Assembly: GCA_963693285.1 (NCBI GenBank)
Contig: OY848923.1
Coordinates: 4,805,609 to 4,869,608 of the forward strand
Origin: Xestospongia muta
Lineage: Eukaryota; Porifera; Demospongiae; Haplosclerida; Petrosiidae
DNA length: 64,000 nucleotides
Reading direction: 5' to 3'
This document shows positions 26,616 through 41,013 of the stretch, piece after piece. The stretch's first letter is position 1. Every line of letters begins with the position of its first letter. The notes under the pieces were generated by a model that worked only from the letters and a program-made list of their open reading frames with translations, was not told the DNA's origin and searched no databases. Made by a program: the position numbers and the translations under genes.

Positions 26616-27439
26616 GTTGTTTTTTGCTGCTTTTAGTTCAATATATGTATATCTTTTTTTAAGAATTAATATTTGATTACAGTTAACTATTAGATTAATT
26701 AATAATATTGTTAAACAATTGTTAGTTGAGCTTCTGTACTACATACAGGCATTGATCAGAAGATTGCAATTAATTGTATGGGGGCATTTTAGGTTAAGAT
26801 AATATCACTTTTGTGAATTGATACTATCTTAATGTATCTTGGATCATCATAAAATGAATGATTACAACAAGAAAGATGTACTACATAATCATTGTTTATA
26901 TGGTCTGTTTTCATATTAGTATTTTTTCTATAGTTTCATCATCAGCATTGCAACTTTGTTATTTGATTACAACCAAGGTCTCAAAAGTTAACTAACTACA
27001 ATAATGTATTAATTATTAATTGTAACTACAGTACATCAAATATTAATTTAATTGTGGTTACCAGGAGACTACATACAAATGTCAATGATTACAGCTAAAA
27101 CTTGTATTACAATACTATTATACAAACCAATTGGATAAAGTTACTAGTGAACCATAATATTATAATGAGATAACTTAGATAATCTCTAAGTTAGTCTTTA
27201 CTAAGCGATTTTTATCTCTTATTAAGGGTAATGAAATCAGATTAATAAGCGTCAAATTCTGATGCATGGACTGAAAAATCTCCAATAAGCTAAGAATAAT
27301 CAATGCCATAATCATTTAGGACATCATTTTTAATACTATGATCTAACATGCTAATATACTCATGCATCTTTATCTACGCCCACATTCTCATTCGGTTTAG
27401 TTCATTATTAGTAGTCACTGTTAATTATTAACTGTAACT

Positions 27440-27622
27440 CAATATGTTGTTATACAGGTTGCATGTAGCAAACTTAGCATGAAATTGAAAGTAAACACAA
27501 CACTTTTTTGATTACTGATGTACTATTGCTTATGTAGTAGTACTAGTAGTATCAAAACAGTGTTGTATTTACTTTTACATCATACTAAGTTTGCTACATG
27601 CAACCTATATAACAATATATTG
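27440..27622. repeat. Inverted-repeat hairpin element (MITE-like)
   Basis: Arms of about 68 bp, 27440-27507 (caatatgttgttatacaggt...) and 27555-27622, are reverse complements with scattered mismatches, and enclose about 47 bp. No coding capacity. Likely a foldback MITE. Confidence 0.75.
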
Positions 27623-27723
27623 GTTAATCAACAAATCAAATTTTACAGTGTATAGACAGGAGATTCATCACTACATGGTCATTCTGGCCATTGCTGTAGT
27701 CTCTACCAATATTTAGCTGTTAT

Positions 27724-27758
27724 TTAGCTTTTAGAGGTTTCAGTAACACTTGAAGCTT

Positions 27759-27764
<6 letters not shown>
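27724..27764 (-). pseudogene. Inverted 40-bp fragment of sacsin-like exon 3
   Basis: Read on the minus strand it gives atatcaaagcttcaagtgtt and continues into ...aaaagct. This matches about 38 of 44 bp of the sacsin copy B exon at 29503-29545 (SKLQVLLESLKAE). It sits against the TA microsatellite, which starts at about 27762. Confidence 0.6.

Positions 27765-27808
<44 letters not shown>
27762..27808. repeat. (TA)n microsatellite
   Basis: About 47 bp of alternating TA next to the inverted sacsin fragment, in the spacer before copy B. Confidence 0.85.
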
Positions 27809-27811
<3 letters not shown>

Positions 27812-28393
27812 TATATGTAGTGTGTTCAGATCTTTGAACACTGGGTCTATTAAAATATTTTGATAGCCGGATACAGTGTGAAGTTGGCTTTTGCATATGC
27901 CCAACTGATAGTCCTTTCAGCAAACAGTAGCACTAACCACGGAGAATGACTAGAGATAACAATGTCAAAAACTACAGAAGCAAGTTTGGAAGAAGAATAA
28001 ACATAACGAATCCATGTAACAAACATCCCTACATAAGTGTCAATCAACTAATCATGCATATGGTAGTCCCTGAATAAATTATTATACATATTACATTGGT
28101 ATGTGACATCACTATATGTGCTCCTATAGCTACCAATTGCAAACAGGACGGCATAGCTTCAATTGACTATAGAGTTAAATCTTTTGAAGACAAAGTATTT
28201 TTTACTTTTGTTATAATCAGTTTGTATCATTAGATCAATGTCGATATAACACTCTCAAATTGGTGTTTATAAAGTAGTAAATTATTATTACAGGAAAGGA
28301 AGTTCATTCAGTCGAATTGTACACTCCTACAATACCATGTAGACTATATATACTTAGCATAGTTATATACGCAACCCAGCCTACCTTTAGCGT

Positions 28394-28517
28394 GTGGTGG
28401 TCTTGTAAGAGTCGCCTGGTCCTGATAACTGTTTTACGTAGAATAGTCTACACAACATAATTATAGTCGATCTGATAACGTGAACAATAACGCCTGCAGT
28501 GTTCCTAGTCATCCGTC
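28394..28517 (+). promoter_or_regulatory. Sacsin-like copy B upstream region (promoter/5' UTR)
   Basis: This block is nearly identical to 45324-45448 before copy C (shared words ttacgtagaatagtctacac, acaacataattatagtcgat, ataacgcctgcag, gttcctagt) up to the shared start context CCGTCATGG. Conservation of both copies here argues that they use the same regulation. Positions 28394-28401 (gtggtggt) are the paralogous empty site of the hAT insertion found upstream of copy C. Confidence 0.6.
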
Positions 28518-31500
28518 ATGGCTAATCCATTGCAGGGAGAATCATTCGGGCAGAAGAGACCCCCGCTGTACCAGATGATTAAAAATATTCTCAGAGAATA
28601 TCCCAGCGGACAAATATTCAAGGTATAACTGTCTAGATATCAGTGTGGATGGAATGACAAACTATTAAAGATGACTTGATGTAGTCAAAAGACACATAAT
28701 TAGATAAATAAGAACATGTATAAATTGTAAATGTATAAACGTATGTCTATTAGCTTAGCTTTAATAGTAAATGAGTAGATGTAACTATCTGTTTAATGTC
28801 CCAATAACTGAGTGTTTTAAATGACCTTTCTATGTAAGATAATGTGTAAAGTGTATATAGTTGATTTCTGAAAGTGCACTGTCATGGTATAATATTTGTA
28901 AACTATTACAGGAAGTTATTCAAAATGCTGATGATGCTGGAGCTACTGAGGTTAAATTCTTCCTGGACTGCCGTCAATTACAGACCCTCCCACCTGGACT
29001 AGTGACAGATACTGAGAAACATGTTGAACTATCTCGGTTTTATGGTCAAGCCTTAATGTCTTATAATAATGCACCTTTTAAGAAAGAAGACTGGGATAGT
29101 ATACAAAGTTTACATCAGAGTGGTAAAGCTAAGAATCCACACAAAGTAGGAAAGTTTGGAATTGGATTCAACTCTGTCTATCACATTACTGGTAAGTACA
29201 GCTGTTCATGGAATTTAAAACATTCATGAGATGAATTCCAGTGAGTTCATAAATATTTTTTGTATTCAGATCTTCCAGTAATTGTTAGTGAGGACTACTG
29301 TGGATTCCTAGAGCCACAAGAACATATATGGAAGGGTGAGTCTGGTAAAGGCTATTACTTAAAAAATCTATTAGCAAGTTGTCCAGAAACACTAGCTCCT
29401 TATAAAGGTATCTGCGGTTTTTCTGAATCCTTTCATGGGCAAACACTTTTAAGATTTCCGCTTCGTAACAAACCATCAAAGCTTTCTGAAGAACTCTATA
29501 CTATATCAAAGCTTCAAGTGCTACTGGAATCTCTGAAAGCTGAAGCAAAATACATTTTACTTTTTCTTCGATCAGTTTGTTTCATTGAAGTGATAGAGAT
29601 TTCTGTCCATAATACTCTTAAGTCAGTGTTTAAAGTAAGTGTTGATAAAGATACCTACATTCAACACATAACTCAACAACAACAATTACTCAGTGATGTA
29701 CAATCCACTTTTACAATTGATTCACTGAGTACTGTGCGCAAAGTTATTAAAAGTAGTGATCACTTCAATATTGAAGTACATGATGATAGTAGTCACAGTA
29801 AACATCAATGGATAGTAGTTAATCAGGTTGGTAGTGAGGACACAGAGGTAATGCAATTAGCAGAGAAACAGCATGTTTTGCCCTGGGTGGGAACAGCTTT
29901 TGAAGTTAGTACTACACCATTTTATGGTGGTCGTATATTTTGTGTCCTTCCTTTACCCATTGAAGACAGGGCTCCATTTAGTGTTCACATTAATGGAACT
30001 TTTGCTGTAAGTAGTAATCGTCGATCTCTCAAATGGAAAGCACAAGAAAGAAAAGACGATGAAGAAAGTACTTGGAACAAAGTGTTAGTAAAAAAATGTC
30101 TGCCTTCTTGTTATGTTGAGATAGTTTCACAATTGATACAACTGTGTCCTAGTAACTATACTGCTGTATATAGTTGTTGGCCAGATATAGATCAAGTTAA
30201 AGGCACACCTTGGGATGATATTTTAGAGCTTTTTTATAGGCAACTTCTCTATAGCAATAAAGTTTTATACACTCCAGTTTTTGGAGGACAGTGGATTAGT
30301 ATTAGTGAATCAATATTTTTAGATGAGGATGAGGTAGTTCCCCAACCTGTCAAGGAGTGTATTTCGAGATGCCAAGTAAAGCTTGTTGAAGTAGACAATA
30401 ACCAAAGGAATGCTTTACACCACTATTATGCCAAGTATATAACCATTTTAAATCCTTCAATGGTAAGAATGGAGCTTACAAAGAACTCATGTGCCTATGA
30501 GTTTATATCAAACCAGGATAAACTTGCTATTCTTGATTACTGCCTCAGTGACCACAAGTATAATGATCTCTCCAGTCTTAAACTACTTCCATTGCTCAAT
30601 GGAGACTTTGTACAGTTTACACAAACCAGTCATTCCTTATATGGTAGTACTACATCATATATTTGTAGTAGTAATACTCCACATACTCTTTTACCTGGTT
30701 TAGAGCATATATTAGTCAGTGTTTATTCTGATAACCCTACTACTCATTCAAATTTAGTTGAGCTTGCCAAAAGTGGTCAAACACAACTCAAAGTATTGGG
30801 TGTTCCTGAAGTAGCTGACTTATTAGCACAGTCTAATCCTGAGTCTTGGTCTGATGAACAACTTACTTCTTTTTGGCAATGGCTACATGATAAAGAATTG
30901 CACTTATTCCATCAAAAGCAGATTGTACCAATAAAACACTCATCAGGTCAATCTTCAGTAATGCCTTTAGCTAAACAAGGTGGTATAGTATATGTTTCTC
31001 CTTACTTCCCTGTATCTTCAACATTAGTAGCAGTTCTTGAGAAGTGCAGTATTAAACTAGCTAATGCTCAAGACTTTCCATATTTAATTCATCGCCACCT
31101 GACCCAATACTTATACCAGTTTAATCCAGATGATATACTAGATGCAATACAAGGCTTTAGTTTGGGAAGTATAAAGTTGTCTAGTAAAGAAGCAGAAACT
31201 TTACAAGCATTTCTATCATCTAGTACATTGTCCACAGAAGCTAGAATCAATACAGTCTGTATATTACCTATATTTAGTGTGATTCAAGACACTACAGGTT
31301 GTTATTCCATCAACTCTATTAAAACATCTTACTGTGATTATAAAGCTATCACAGAAAGCGAGTCCTTTGAGTTACAAAAAGACCTGCTTACCCTTGATCC
31401 TCTCACAATTAGCAGAGATGGTAATGAGGTAAATCTGTTAAGACAGCTTTCTCAGTCTAAGCGTGTTACTTTCATGAATGAAATAGAGTATCTTCTATTG

Positions 31501-34500
31501 ATTTCCTTTAATCAGATTAGAAACAGACAGTTCAATATTAGTAATGTAGTACCTTTTATGACAAGTATACTTGGTAGGTTTGATAGCATGAGAAGGAAAT
31601 ATCCCAACTTATTTGAAGAATTCAAAAATGCCATATCAACTTTGTCATTTATACCAGTCTCTTCATCAACAGTATTACAAGCTCCATGTAATCTTTTTGA
31701 TCCTCAAGATGCTATGTTAAAAGAGTTATTTAGAGACCAATCAGTATTTCCTGGACCTGAGTTTTCTTCTTATCTCTATGTTTTACGACAGTGTGGTTTA
31801 AAGTCTATTATATCTATCACAGGGACAGATATACTACAGATTATAACAAGTGTTCAGGTGTATTCAGAAACAGGTTTAGCTACATCTAATGATGTAAACA
31901 TTACTAGAGTAGTAGCAGTTCTTCGCTATCTCAACAAGTACCCACATATCCTTAATGAAAGAGTTGTTAGTACTGGAAGACATTATAATTTACAAATGGC
32001 TTTAATTCATCAGTCCCAAAATTGTTGTTGGTTACCAGTAGTTAGTGATCCTCCTGAAGACTACCCTGGTTGCTTACAATGGGTAGGGTGTTCCTTTTGT
32101 CAAACATTAGTATCAACAAATTATACTCCATTAATAGTCCTATCCCAAAGCATATGCTCATCACAATTACCAATGATAGCAGGATCACAAGCTATATTTG
32201 TAGAAAATGTACCACCACAAATTGAACAAACAATTTGTAATTCTCCTCAAATTATAGTAGGTGCAGTTGTAGCTCATTTTAAAGAGATAATTAAATATGA
32301 GGATGAAATAGAGTCTGATATATTGGATCGATTATCAAATCAGACCTACAGTTACCTTCAAGATAATGTAATTTATTGTGACAAGGAGACCTTTGATGAT
32401 ATAGAGAATTGGGTATGGATGGAGAGTGAATCCACATTCATCAGCTCTAGTATGGTAGCTATTAGAAGTAATCCTACCTTCAGACAAAGTCTAGAGCCTT
32501 TTGTCTTTACTTTATCAAACAGATTACAAAAATCTAACAAACTATTTTCTAAATGTGGAATTCAACCACAGATTACTACAAATCATATTCTTTCTGTACT
32601 CCATTCTATTAAAGATAGACCAGGTCAAATTAGTACAGAAGAAGCATGGTCATTAGTAAAGGCAATATTAGACTGGGTAGTAGTAGATCCATCAAGAATG
32701 AATGATGGAAAATTGTTAGTACCAGTACAGAGTGACTCACTATACCCTCAGCTTCAACCTACTGAGAAAGTTTCATACACAGATAACATAATGCTTCTTA
32801 ACATTGCTATGACTTCAGATGAAGAGTATATGTTAGTTCATGATAGAGTAGCTCATCTTGCTCCACAACTTGGTCTAAGTCCTCTCAGTGATCATCTTGA
32901 TATCACAGAGGATGTATTTGAAGATGCTGGTCAACATGAACCTCTTATCACTCGTCTTAGTAACATCTTGAAAGAATACAAAGATGGTCTGACCATTATT
33001 AAAGAAATGATCCAAAATGCTGATGATGCCGAAGCCACAGAAATCAACATTCTCTATGATGCTCGTTACCATACAACAGAAAAACTCTTGATTAAAGGAA
33101 TGTCTGATAGCCATGGTCCAGCTTTAGTAGTTCATAATAATAGCTCTTTTACAAATGAAGATTTTGAAAATATCACAAAATTAGCTGGTGCTACAAAAGC
33201 TAACAAAGCATTAAAGATTGGTAAATTTGGTATTGGTTTTTGTTCAGTATATCACATCACTGATGTACCTTCATTTGTGAGTGGAGAGTGGCTTTATATA
33301 TTTGACCCTACTCTTCAGTATCTTAAAGGTATAGTTCGTAATGAGAACAGACCAGGTAAGAAAATGAAGTACCTATCACAGTTTGTATCTCAGTCTCAAC
33401 AACTAGTACCATATGAAGAGTTGTTTGGTTTTAAAGCTTCTACTGCATACAATGGTACTATGTTTCGATTTCCTTTTAGAAGAAGTCCCAGTCAAATTAG
33501 TTCTACACTTTACAATGAGCACATGATATCACAACTCAGAAAAGATTTATCTGATAATGGTTCCAAGTTACTACTGTTTTTACATCATGTAAAAAGAATT
33601 ACATTTAGTTCAATTGACAGTTATAGTAGTAAGCCAAAACTTGAAGTGTCAATTGAAATGAGCTCATCTGGAGTAATTCACAAATGTATCACTTTAAATT
33701 ACTTGGAACAAAATGAAACAATAGAATATTGGTTAGTTTCAAACCACAAAGAAGAGCTTCAGACTCAAGGCTATCAATTGCATTCAAGTACAGCATCTGT
33801 AGCCTGTCAACTTATTAAAGCTGATGAACCTGACACCTTTAGCTGTAAACAGATAGAAGGGTCTGTATTTTGTTTCCTTCCATTAGCAGTACCTAGTACA
33901 GGACTACCTGTACATGTAAGTGCTAACTTTGCTGTTATGAGTAACAGACATGGTATCTGGACTGGCTCATCTAGAATAGCTTCTGATTCAAGAGAATATT
34001 GGAACCAAAAGTTAATGGAAACTACCATACCAAAGGCTTATTGTAGTTTATTGAATAGTCTACAAGTTATGTGTACATCAGGTCAACTTTTGAACTATGA
34101 GTTTTATTCTCTTTGGCCTCTGGATGTTAGCTTACAAGCAAAACATCCTTGGGATATATTGAGCTCAGCCTTGTATATGATGATATCAGAGAATACACTC
34201 TATCATTCTGTTTCTGTAGACAGGTGGTTGAGATTATCCGAATGCATGTTCATTGCTCCTGGTATATTCAATAAATCAGGCTTAACTGAAACTTATATAC
34301 ATACTTACATCAATAGAGCTGTTGATATACTTCAAATCCCTGTAGTTTTCTTGCCACACCATTATATGCAACAATTAAAATCGCAGCAGAAAATGAAGCT
34401 GATAGATGAGGATGAGTTTGCAAGTACTTTTTTTCCCAATATCAATTCATTTAACTCAGCAGTTGATGTTCGCAATGAAATTTTATCACTTATGTTATCA

Positions 34501-37500
34501 ACTATTGCAGTTGAACAGACACAATCAAAACAAAGCTCAGTATTAAATGCACATCTTCAAAATAATCCATGCATTCCTGTTTCTCCACAAGGTAAGAAGT
34601 TAAAACTAGCTAGTGAACTTATTGATCCATCATCATTTGGAGATCTATTTGATCCAGAGGATGAGATGTTTCCTTTTTCACTTCTATATAGTAACAGCTT
34701 AAATCGTCAGGCTATGTGGAATCTTAGTTTGATATCATCAAATTTACCTTGGAGTATAATTATTGACAGTGCTATGACAATTGGTACTGTATTTACTGGA
34801 GATAAATGTAAAGGTCTTAACAGAGTCAAATGCATTATTAAAGGCATTGAGGAAAAAATTCATAACAGTACATCCTCAACTGAACAAACATTTGAAGCAG
34901 AACTTGAAACACTTAAAAGTATTCAATTTCTTCCAATAGTTTCAAAACCAGATCACTACATTTTGCCTTGGAGAGGAGAAGAACATCATTTATTAAGTCC
35001 ATCTCAAGTCATATCTGTGAATATATCAAAAGCTACAGCACTTGTAGGTTCACAGAAAGCCATAGTAAATACTAGTGATGACAGTAATGGAGGATGTGGA
35101 TATATTCCTGACAGTGTACTTACTGTACTGGGTATTCCAACCAGACCATCATTAGATGATGTACTGCTACATTTCCAGTGTCTTCTTGATACCTTTCAAC
35201 CGATGATGTGTCAAGACTCTAAAGTAGTTGATGAAATATCTCAACTTTGTTGCAACATATATGAATTTTTTGATGATGAAATCATGCAGGGCATTTCACC
35301 TTCTATTACATATGATAATGAAATGTCTTCTGTTACTGAGGACATACCTCAAATATTAACAAAAATTGAAGAAAGATTTACAGGATTTCAAACTAAGCCA
35401 TTCATTTGGACTGGTACTTGTTTTGCTATTCCTAATAATGTTGCTAAACACTGGAAGAAGAATGGACCATATCTTTATCAACTTCCTGCCATACTATCGC
35501 AATGTAACTTCTTACTTGAAACTTTAGATATTAAAGATGTTTTTACTCAGCAAAAACTATTAAATGCTTTTCAATGGATGTTCAATGACTTTAAAGCAGA
35601 GCAATTATCTTCTGAGTACCACAAATTTGTAGATTACATCATATTAGAGCTAAATTCAGCACCTGGAGAGGTAACAGAACTTGATGAAGTCATTCTTGTT
35701 GATGAACATTATATACTCAGACCAGTTAAAGAACTATCTTTTAATGATGCACCTTGGCTTCCACCTGCTGAAGATTGTAACTATGTCCATTCTAAGTTAA
35801 TAAGAGAAAAAGCTCTTTCTTTTGGTGTAAATCTTACAAGAAGTAAATATCTTGAAAACTTTGTTTCTCCACTCTCACGACACTTTGCAAGCTCAGAATT
35901 TGGTCAAAGAGAGGAACTTACTCAGAGAATCAAGAATATTCTACAAGATTATCCACTAGATGTCACTTTTCTTAAAGAATTATTACAAAATGCTGATGAT
36001 GCTAAGGCTACAAAAATGTGTGTCATACTTGACAAGAGAACACATGGAAAAGAACGAATACTTTCTGAAAGATGGGCAGAGCTCCAAGGTCCTGCAGTAT
36101 TAGTCTGGAATGACAGTAACTTTACTGATGATGATCTAGAGGGTATACAAAAACTAGGTCTTGGGTCAAAACGAGGTGACACTGAGTCTATTGGTCAGTT
36201 TGGTATTGGTTTTAATGTGGTATATCATGTAACAGATTGTCCAAGTTTTATCACACGAGGTAATATCCTCTGTGTGTTTGATCCTCATTGTCGCTATGTT
36301 CCTGGAGCTGATAAGGCCTGCCCTGGAAGACGATACAATGTTAATGATACCTTTTGGAATTATATGTCTGATCTTCAAAGGTCATACTTACAGGATTCCC
36401 TTCCTGAACAATTATCATGTTTTAAGAAAGGCTCACTGTTTCGGTTTCCATTGAGATCTGCGGCCTCTGATATTGTGGAGGAGGAGACATTAAAAGAGCC
36501 TCTAACTGCTAAAATCATGGAGAAAAAGCTTGTGAACTGGGTCCATCAAATTAAAGATGCCCTCCTTTTTTTGAATCACATTACTCAGCTTGAGTTCTAT
36601 ATCATTGATGCTGACACTAGTGAATTCCAATGTAAAGACATGTACAAAGTACATTTAGATGACTCATCACTTAAAGCACGTACCAGTCTTCATCAAATCA
36701 TCAGTAACTTTAAAGACACAATGCAACCTCAAGTTGTCACATATCCTTTGACTATCAAAACAAGTATTGATGAGGAGAAATGGCTAATACAGCAAGGTAT
36801 TGGAGACCTCCAAAATCATTCTCAGAATTGGTCATATATTAATAGAACTCTTCCCAAACATGGCATAGCAGCTCCGATGCAGTATTGTGAAGATTTTAGT
36901 GGTAAGATCTTTTGTTTCCTTCCTCTTTCAGTCCAAACTTGTCTTCCTGTCCACATTAATGGTCAGTTTTTTCTAAGTAGCCATCGTTCTCTTTGGAATA
37001 CTGACAGAGGAGATGATGATCAAACAAAGTGGAATTTGTCTCTCTTTCAGGCAGTAAGTTCCTCTTATATCCATTTCTTGGTACAAGCTAGAGACTACTA
37101 TGTTAATCCAGAAGGTTATGAATCACTTGATGGTCTATATACTGCAGTTAATTGTTACTATAATCTATATCCATTTTATCTTGAAAAACCAGCAGAGAAA
37201 ACAACATTAGTCACAGCATACAGGTCTCATGACACAGAATTGGACCAGAGAGTAGTATTTTCACAAAACATTGTTGCAGGAAAAACTGTTAAAATTAATT
37301 TGAACAAGAATGATGAGTTTGGCTGCTCGGTTTTCAAAAAATTATGGTCCACCAATGTTCCTGTATTAGCTTCTGAAGTTTTTTCCAGCTCACCAGAAGC
37401 TTTGTACTTTGTTAAATGGCATTTACTCCACAATGACGATAATCCTATTAAACAAGCATATTTTAAAACTAATATGAACAAAGAGTTAGAGCAAATCCTA

Positions 37501-40500
37501 AGAAATATTGGTATGATACTGACTTGTGCTCCACATGACCTCTATAACCATCTAGAAGAATTCAACCCAGTCATAACAAATACTGAGTCTGTTTATAATT
37601 ACTACACTAAATTTTATTCTCATATCATTAGTAGTTACCCTATCTCAATAGAAGAGACTCCTTTTAACTCAATAGAGAACTTTTGTATATTTCTAGATCA
37701 TTTGTTAAAAGTTTTTATTAAAGACTCAGTAGCACAATGTTTATTTCCACATTGTCCTTTTGGTTATCCATTACTCCTGACAGCTGATGGTAAATTGAGA
37801 TTGTTTGATAAGCACAACATGGTTTTGTATAGCAAGTTCTACTATTTATTTACTAATACAGCTTCACTGTTTCTACATCCAAAAGTTTTGGATAAATTTC
37901 CTAACCTATGTAGTTCTTACTTTCTCTCTTCAAAACATGTGCCCTTCAGTGTCATTAATAATGTGATGAGAGAAAATTATGATACTATCCTTGAAAATGT
38001 TGAAGTAGTTAATTACAATACTGTTCTTAATGAAGAAATATTAAAGGAGCTCTGGGTATGTATAACAGAGGATGAAGTCTTAAAAAACCATCAAACTGAA
38101 CTTCTTAAGTCATGGGCATTAATACCAAGTTCAAGTCAAACTCTTTACACGACATATTCTCCAATTCTTCCTCTTGTGACTCCATCAGATGTTACTGAGT
38201 TACAGTTCACAGACGCTTTTGAAAAGCTGATCTCCCTTGGCATTCCTATCTTGAACTCAGAAATCAACATATCAACTAAAAACTATTGTCCTCAGATGAC
38301 CAAGTATAATAGAGTTCTTGCTGTGTTGTTTCATATGCATGCCAGAAAAGACATCCTGAATAACTTAAAAGATCCAAAGGAGACAATTCATGTTTTATTT
38401 CAATATTTTGGCAGGATTAACTTCAGATATGATGACGATAGTGTTATTCATATCACATCATTACCTTTATTTGAGACGATATGTGGACATTTAACAAGTA
38501 TTCATGATAAGAAAGTTTGTCTTTGGCCAGCAGATGGATTTTGTAAAGCTGGTTATGAAAAGTGGGCACCAATAGATAGGACAGTCTTTCTTGATCCCAG
38601 AGGTCCATGGAAAAATCTTTGCAGTAATATCTCAAGTCTTGGAGGTCAGGAACTAGACAGAAAAGATATTTATGCTGACATAATCTTTCCAAGTTTTTGT
38701 CAATTGTTGTCAAATGAAAGGGAGGAGCACTTGAGGTACATCAAAGATAATATGTATCAAGATGTCATATATGAAAGTGAGAAAAAGGGATCATATGCTG
38801 CAAAGAAATTTTTAAATGAATTGAAAATGTTAAAATGCTTAAAATCAAAGAGTGGAGTTCTTTGTTCAATTGCAAACTTTTCAGACCACACAGCTTCCAT
38901 TTTCACATCTTTCCCTACTCATTTTGATTTTGTTCCTGAGGAATATAAAAATGATGAGTGGTTAGAATTTTTACGTGGCCTTGGACTCAGAGTTACTGTT
39001 ACTTGTGAAGAATTCAAATGGTTTTGTAAGTTTGTGTCAAATGGTCGACATTCTGAGCTGGTGAAAGCGTCCACAGTTTTAACTAACTACTTATTTTCAA
39101 AGTCAGCTAAAGAATGGCATGATAATTATAATGATCTAGCTGAAATTGGTAACATCAGTTTTGTTCAAGTTGACCCTTTAACAAATTTAAATTGGATTAA
39201 AGCTCCTTGTAAACCACCTTGTTATTTCAGAAATGTTGGTCTGACTAAGTTGAATGAAGCTGTTATATATGAGAGTGCACCTTTAGTATGGACAGTCAAA
39301 CCAGTAGTGTCTTTACCAGGCATGTATTGTCTTGACCAACCAAATACTTTTCTTGAAAAACTTGGAGTGACAATTTCTCCAGAAATTAACGATGTTTACA
39401 AAAATATTGTAAAAATTTCAGAAACAGACTTAACAAACTCAAAACATTTTGATAAGTATGACGGTAAGTACACTCAAAGTCATGATTGTGAAGAGAAATT
39501 CACCATTACCAAAGTAATAATTATGAGTTTGCAATACCTATTTAAAAGAGAAGCTTATAATCTACAGAACCTTCAAATGATACCTTGTATTCCAGTTCCT
39601 GCCTGTAGCTTTGCTACTGAACATTATATAAAACAGCCAGTTCTTGTAAAACCTATACAAGTAGTTAGGTACCTATCACCAGAAGACAGGCACTTGTTTC
39701 CATATCTTCATAGTCTACCAACCTGCTTGAATATTATCAATGAAGAGCTTAACATTATGGGAGTATGTCAAAACATCAGTATTGCAAACATACAACATTT
39801 ACTGGAAACTTTGTATTTACAATTTAATGGCTGTGTACTTGATCCAACTAATTTATTTCGAGTACAAAAGGTTGTCTTGAAACTTTTTGAACTTTTCAAA
39901 GAGATTCCTAAACCTCAAGCAATTAAACCTCTCTACTTGCCAGCCACAAGAAATAACCAATACTCATTAGAAGATTCCACTAGCCTTGTCTTCATTGACT
40001 CAAATCGTTATAAAGATCAAAATTTGACTTTTACTGATACACCTTATCACCTATTTCAATTTCCTTCTGATACCAAACCACCTGTTGTTCCTATAATGTC
40101 AATACCTACCATTAGATCTATTGATGACATGGACATTTGTTTGCAGTTACCAAAGGAGGTCAGACCTAAAGGGCTTTCCATATGCTGTACTGAAGAAATA
40201 CTTATACATATGGAAAACCAATATAATTGTCCATTGTTAACTCATTTCCAGAAATTAAAAGATCTTGTACCTTCACTAAGTGAGGTACTTCCAAAAATAT
40301 TGTCAGCTCATTATAAAAGTGCTATGATGACAGTTGATGACACAATTATTAACAAATTCACTTTAACTCTTACAGAATTAATCAAATCTGTACCTGTGGT
40401 TGTTATTCAAGACCTTAGGTCAAAGATTTGTTTAATGTCTGAATATGACATTGGGACTATGAAAGTTCAGTTTTTGCTTCAGAAAGATGATGACAATTAT

Positions 40501-41013
40501 ACTCTTTTTGTGGATGTGGAATCATCTAGTAGTTATTCTTTACAAAGAGAACTAGCAAGCACTCTCTGCATTGAAGTGGCTCGTATTGATAATGTAGATT
40601 TAACAACATACTTAAAAGCTGTAACACCAGTTTGTGAATGTCTCCAAATTCAATGTCTTAATGACTTAAAACCAATTCTTGAAAAGTACAACATAGAGGA
40701 TCAAGGTAATACTATGTCTGTTGGCAGCGATAATTCACCTTCAGTAGGTAAAGAAATTTCAATTCACACCCCATTTCATTTAGACAAAGATATTCACTAC
40801 ATCTTTCATCCTGAAGAATGGGTAGGATATGAACTATCGGAGGGCTACTTTATTTATGCTATTGTTCTTAAACTGCTACAAGATGAGACAGATGATACAC
40901 CAACCAAGAAATATGAGATCATGGTTGATGAGAGTGAGCATGGAATCCGAGAGGTATCTTCACTACACCTTTACAAATTAATACCAAACATTCCAGAAAA
41001 ACTATCTGATTAG
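28518..41013 (+). CDS. Sacsin-like giant ATPase/chaperone protein, copy B (no J or HEPN domain)
   Basis: Three exons: 28518-28622, 28912-29191, 29270-41013; the last is one 11.7-kb exon. 12129 nt, 4042 aa. Human sacsin is 4579 aa and works as a co-chaperone. Start MANPLQGESFGQ aligns just after the human UBL domain, which is absent here. Three sacsin repeats each open with an HSP90-type Bergerat ATPase: SRR1 at about residue 36 (EVIQNADDAGATE, KVGKFGIGFNSVYHIT), SRR2 at about 1370 (KEMIQNADDAEATE, KIGKFGIGFCSVYHIT) and SRR3 at about 2360 (KELLQNADDAKATK, SIGQFGIGFNVVYHVT). The catalytic Glu, the Asn/Asp box and the glycine loop are present in all three, so each could bind ATP. The protein stops at YKLIPNIPEKLSD, where copy C continues into a J-HEPN tail. 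Cytosolic by family. Plus-strand tandem paralogue of A and C. Confidence 0.93.

Larger units (their letters stand above)
26616..28517. other. Spacer between sacsin pseudogene A and copy B
   Basis: No gene. From 26616 to about 27060 it matches the 3' flank of copy B (41014-41600). Then follow the palindromic element 27440-27622, a short inverted sacsin fragment (27724-27764), a TA microsatellite, and, from about 28375, the upstream region shared with copy C. Confidence 0.6.
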
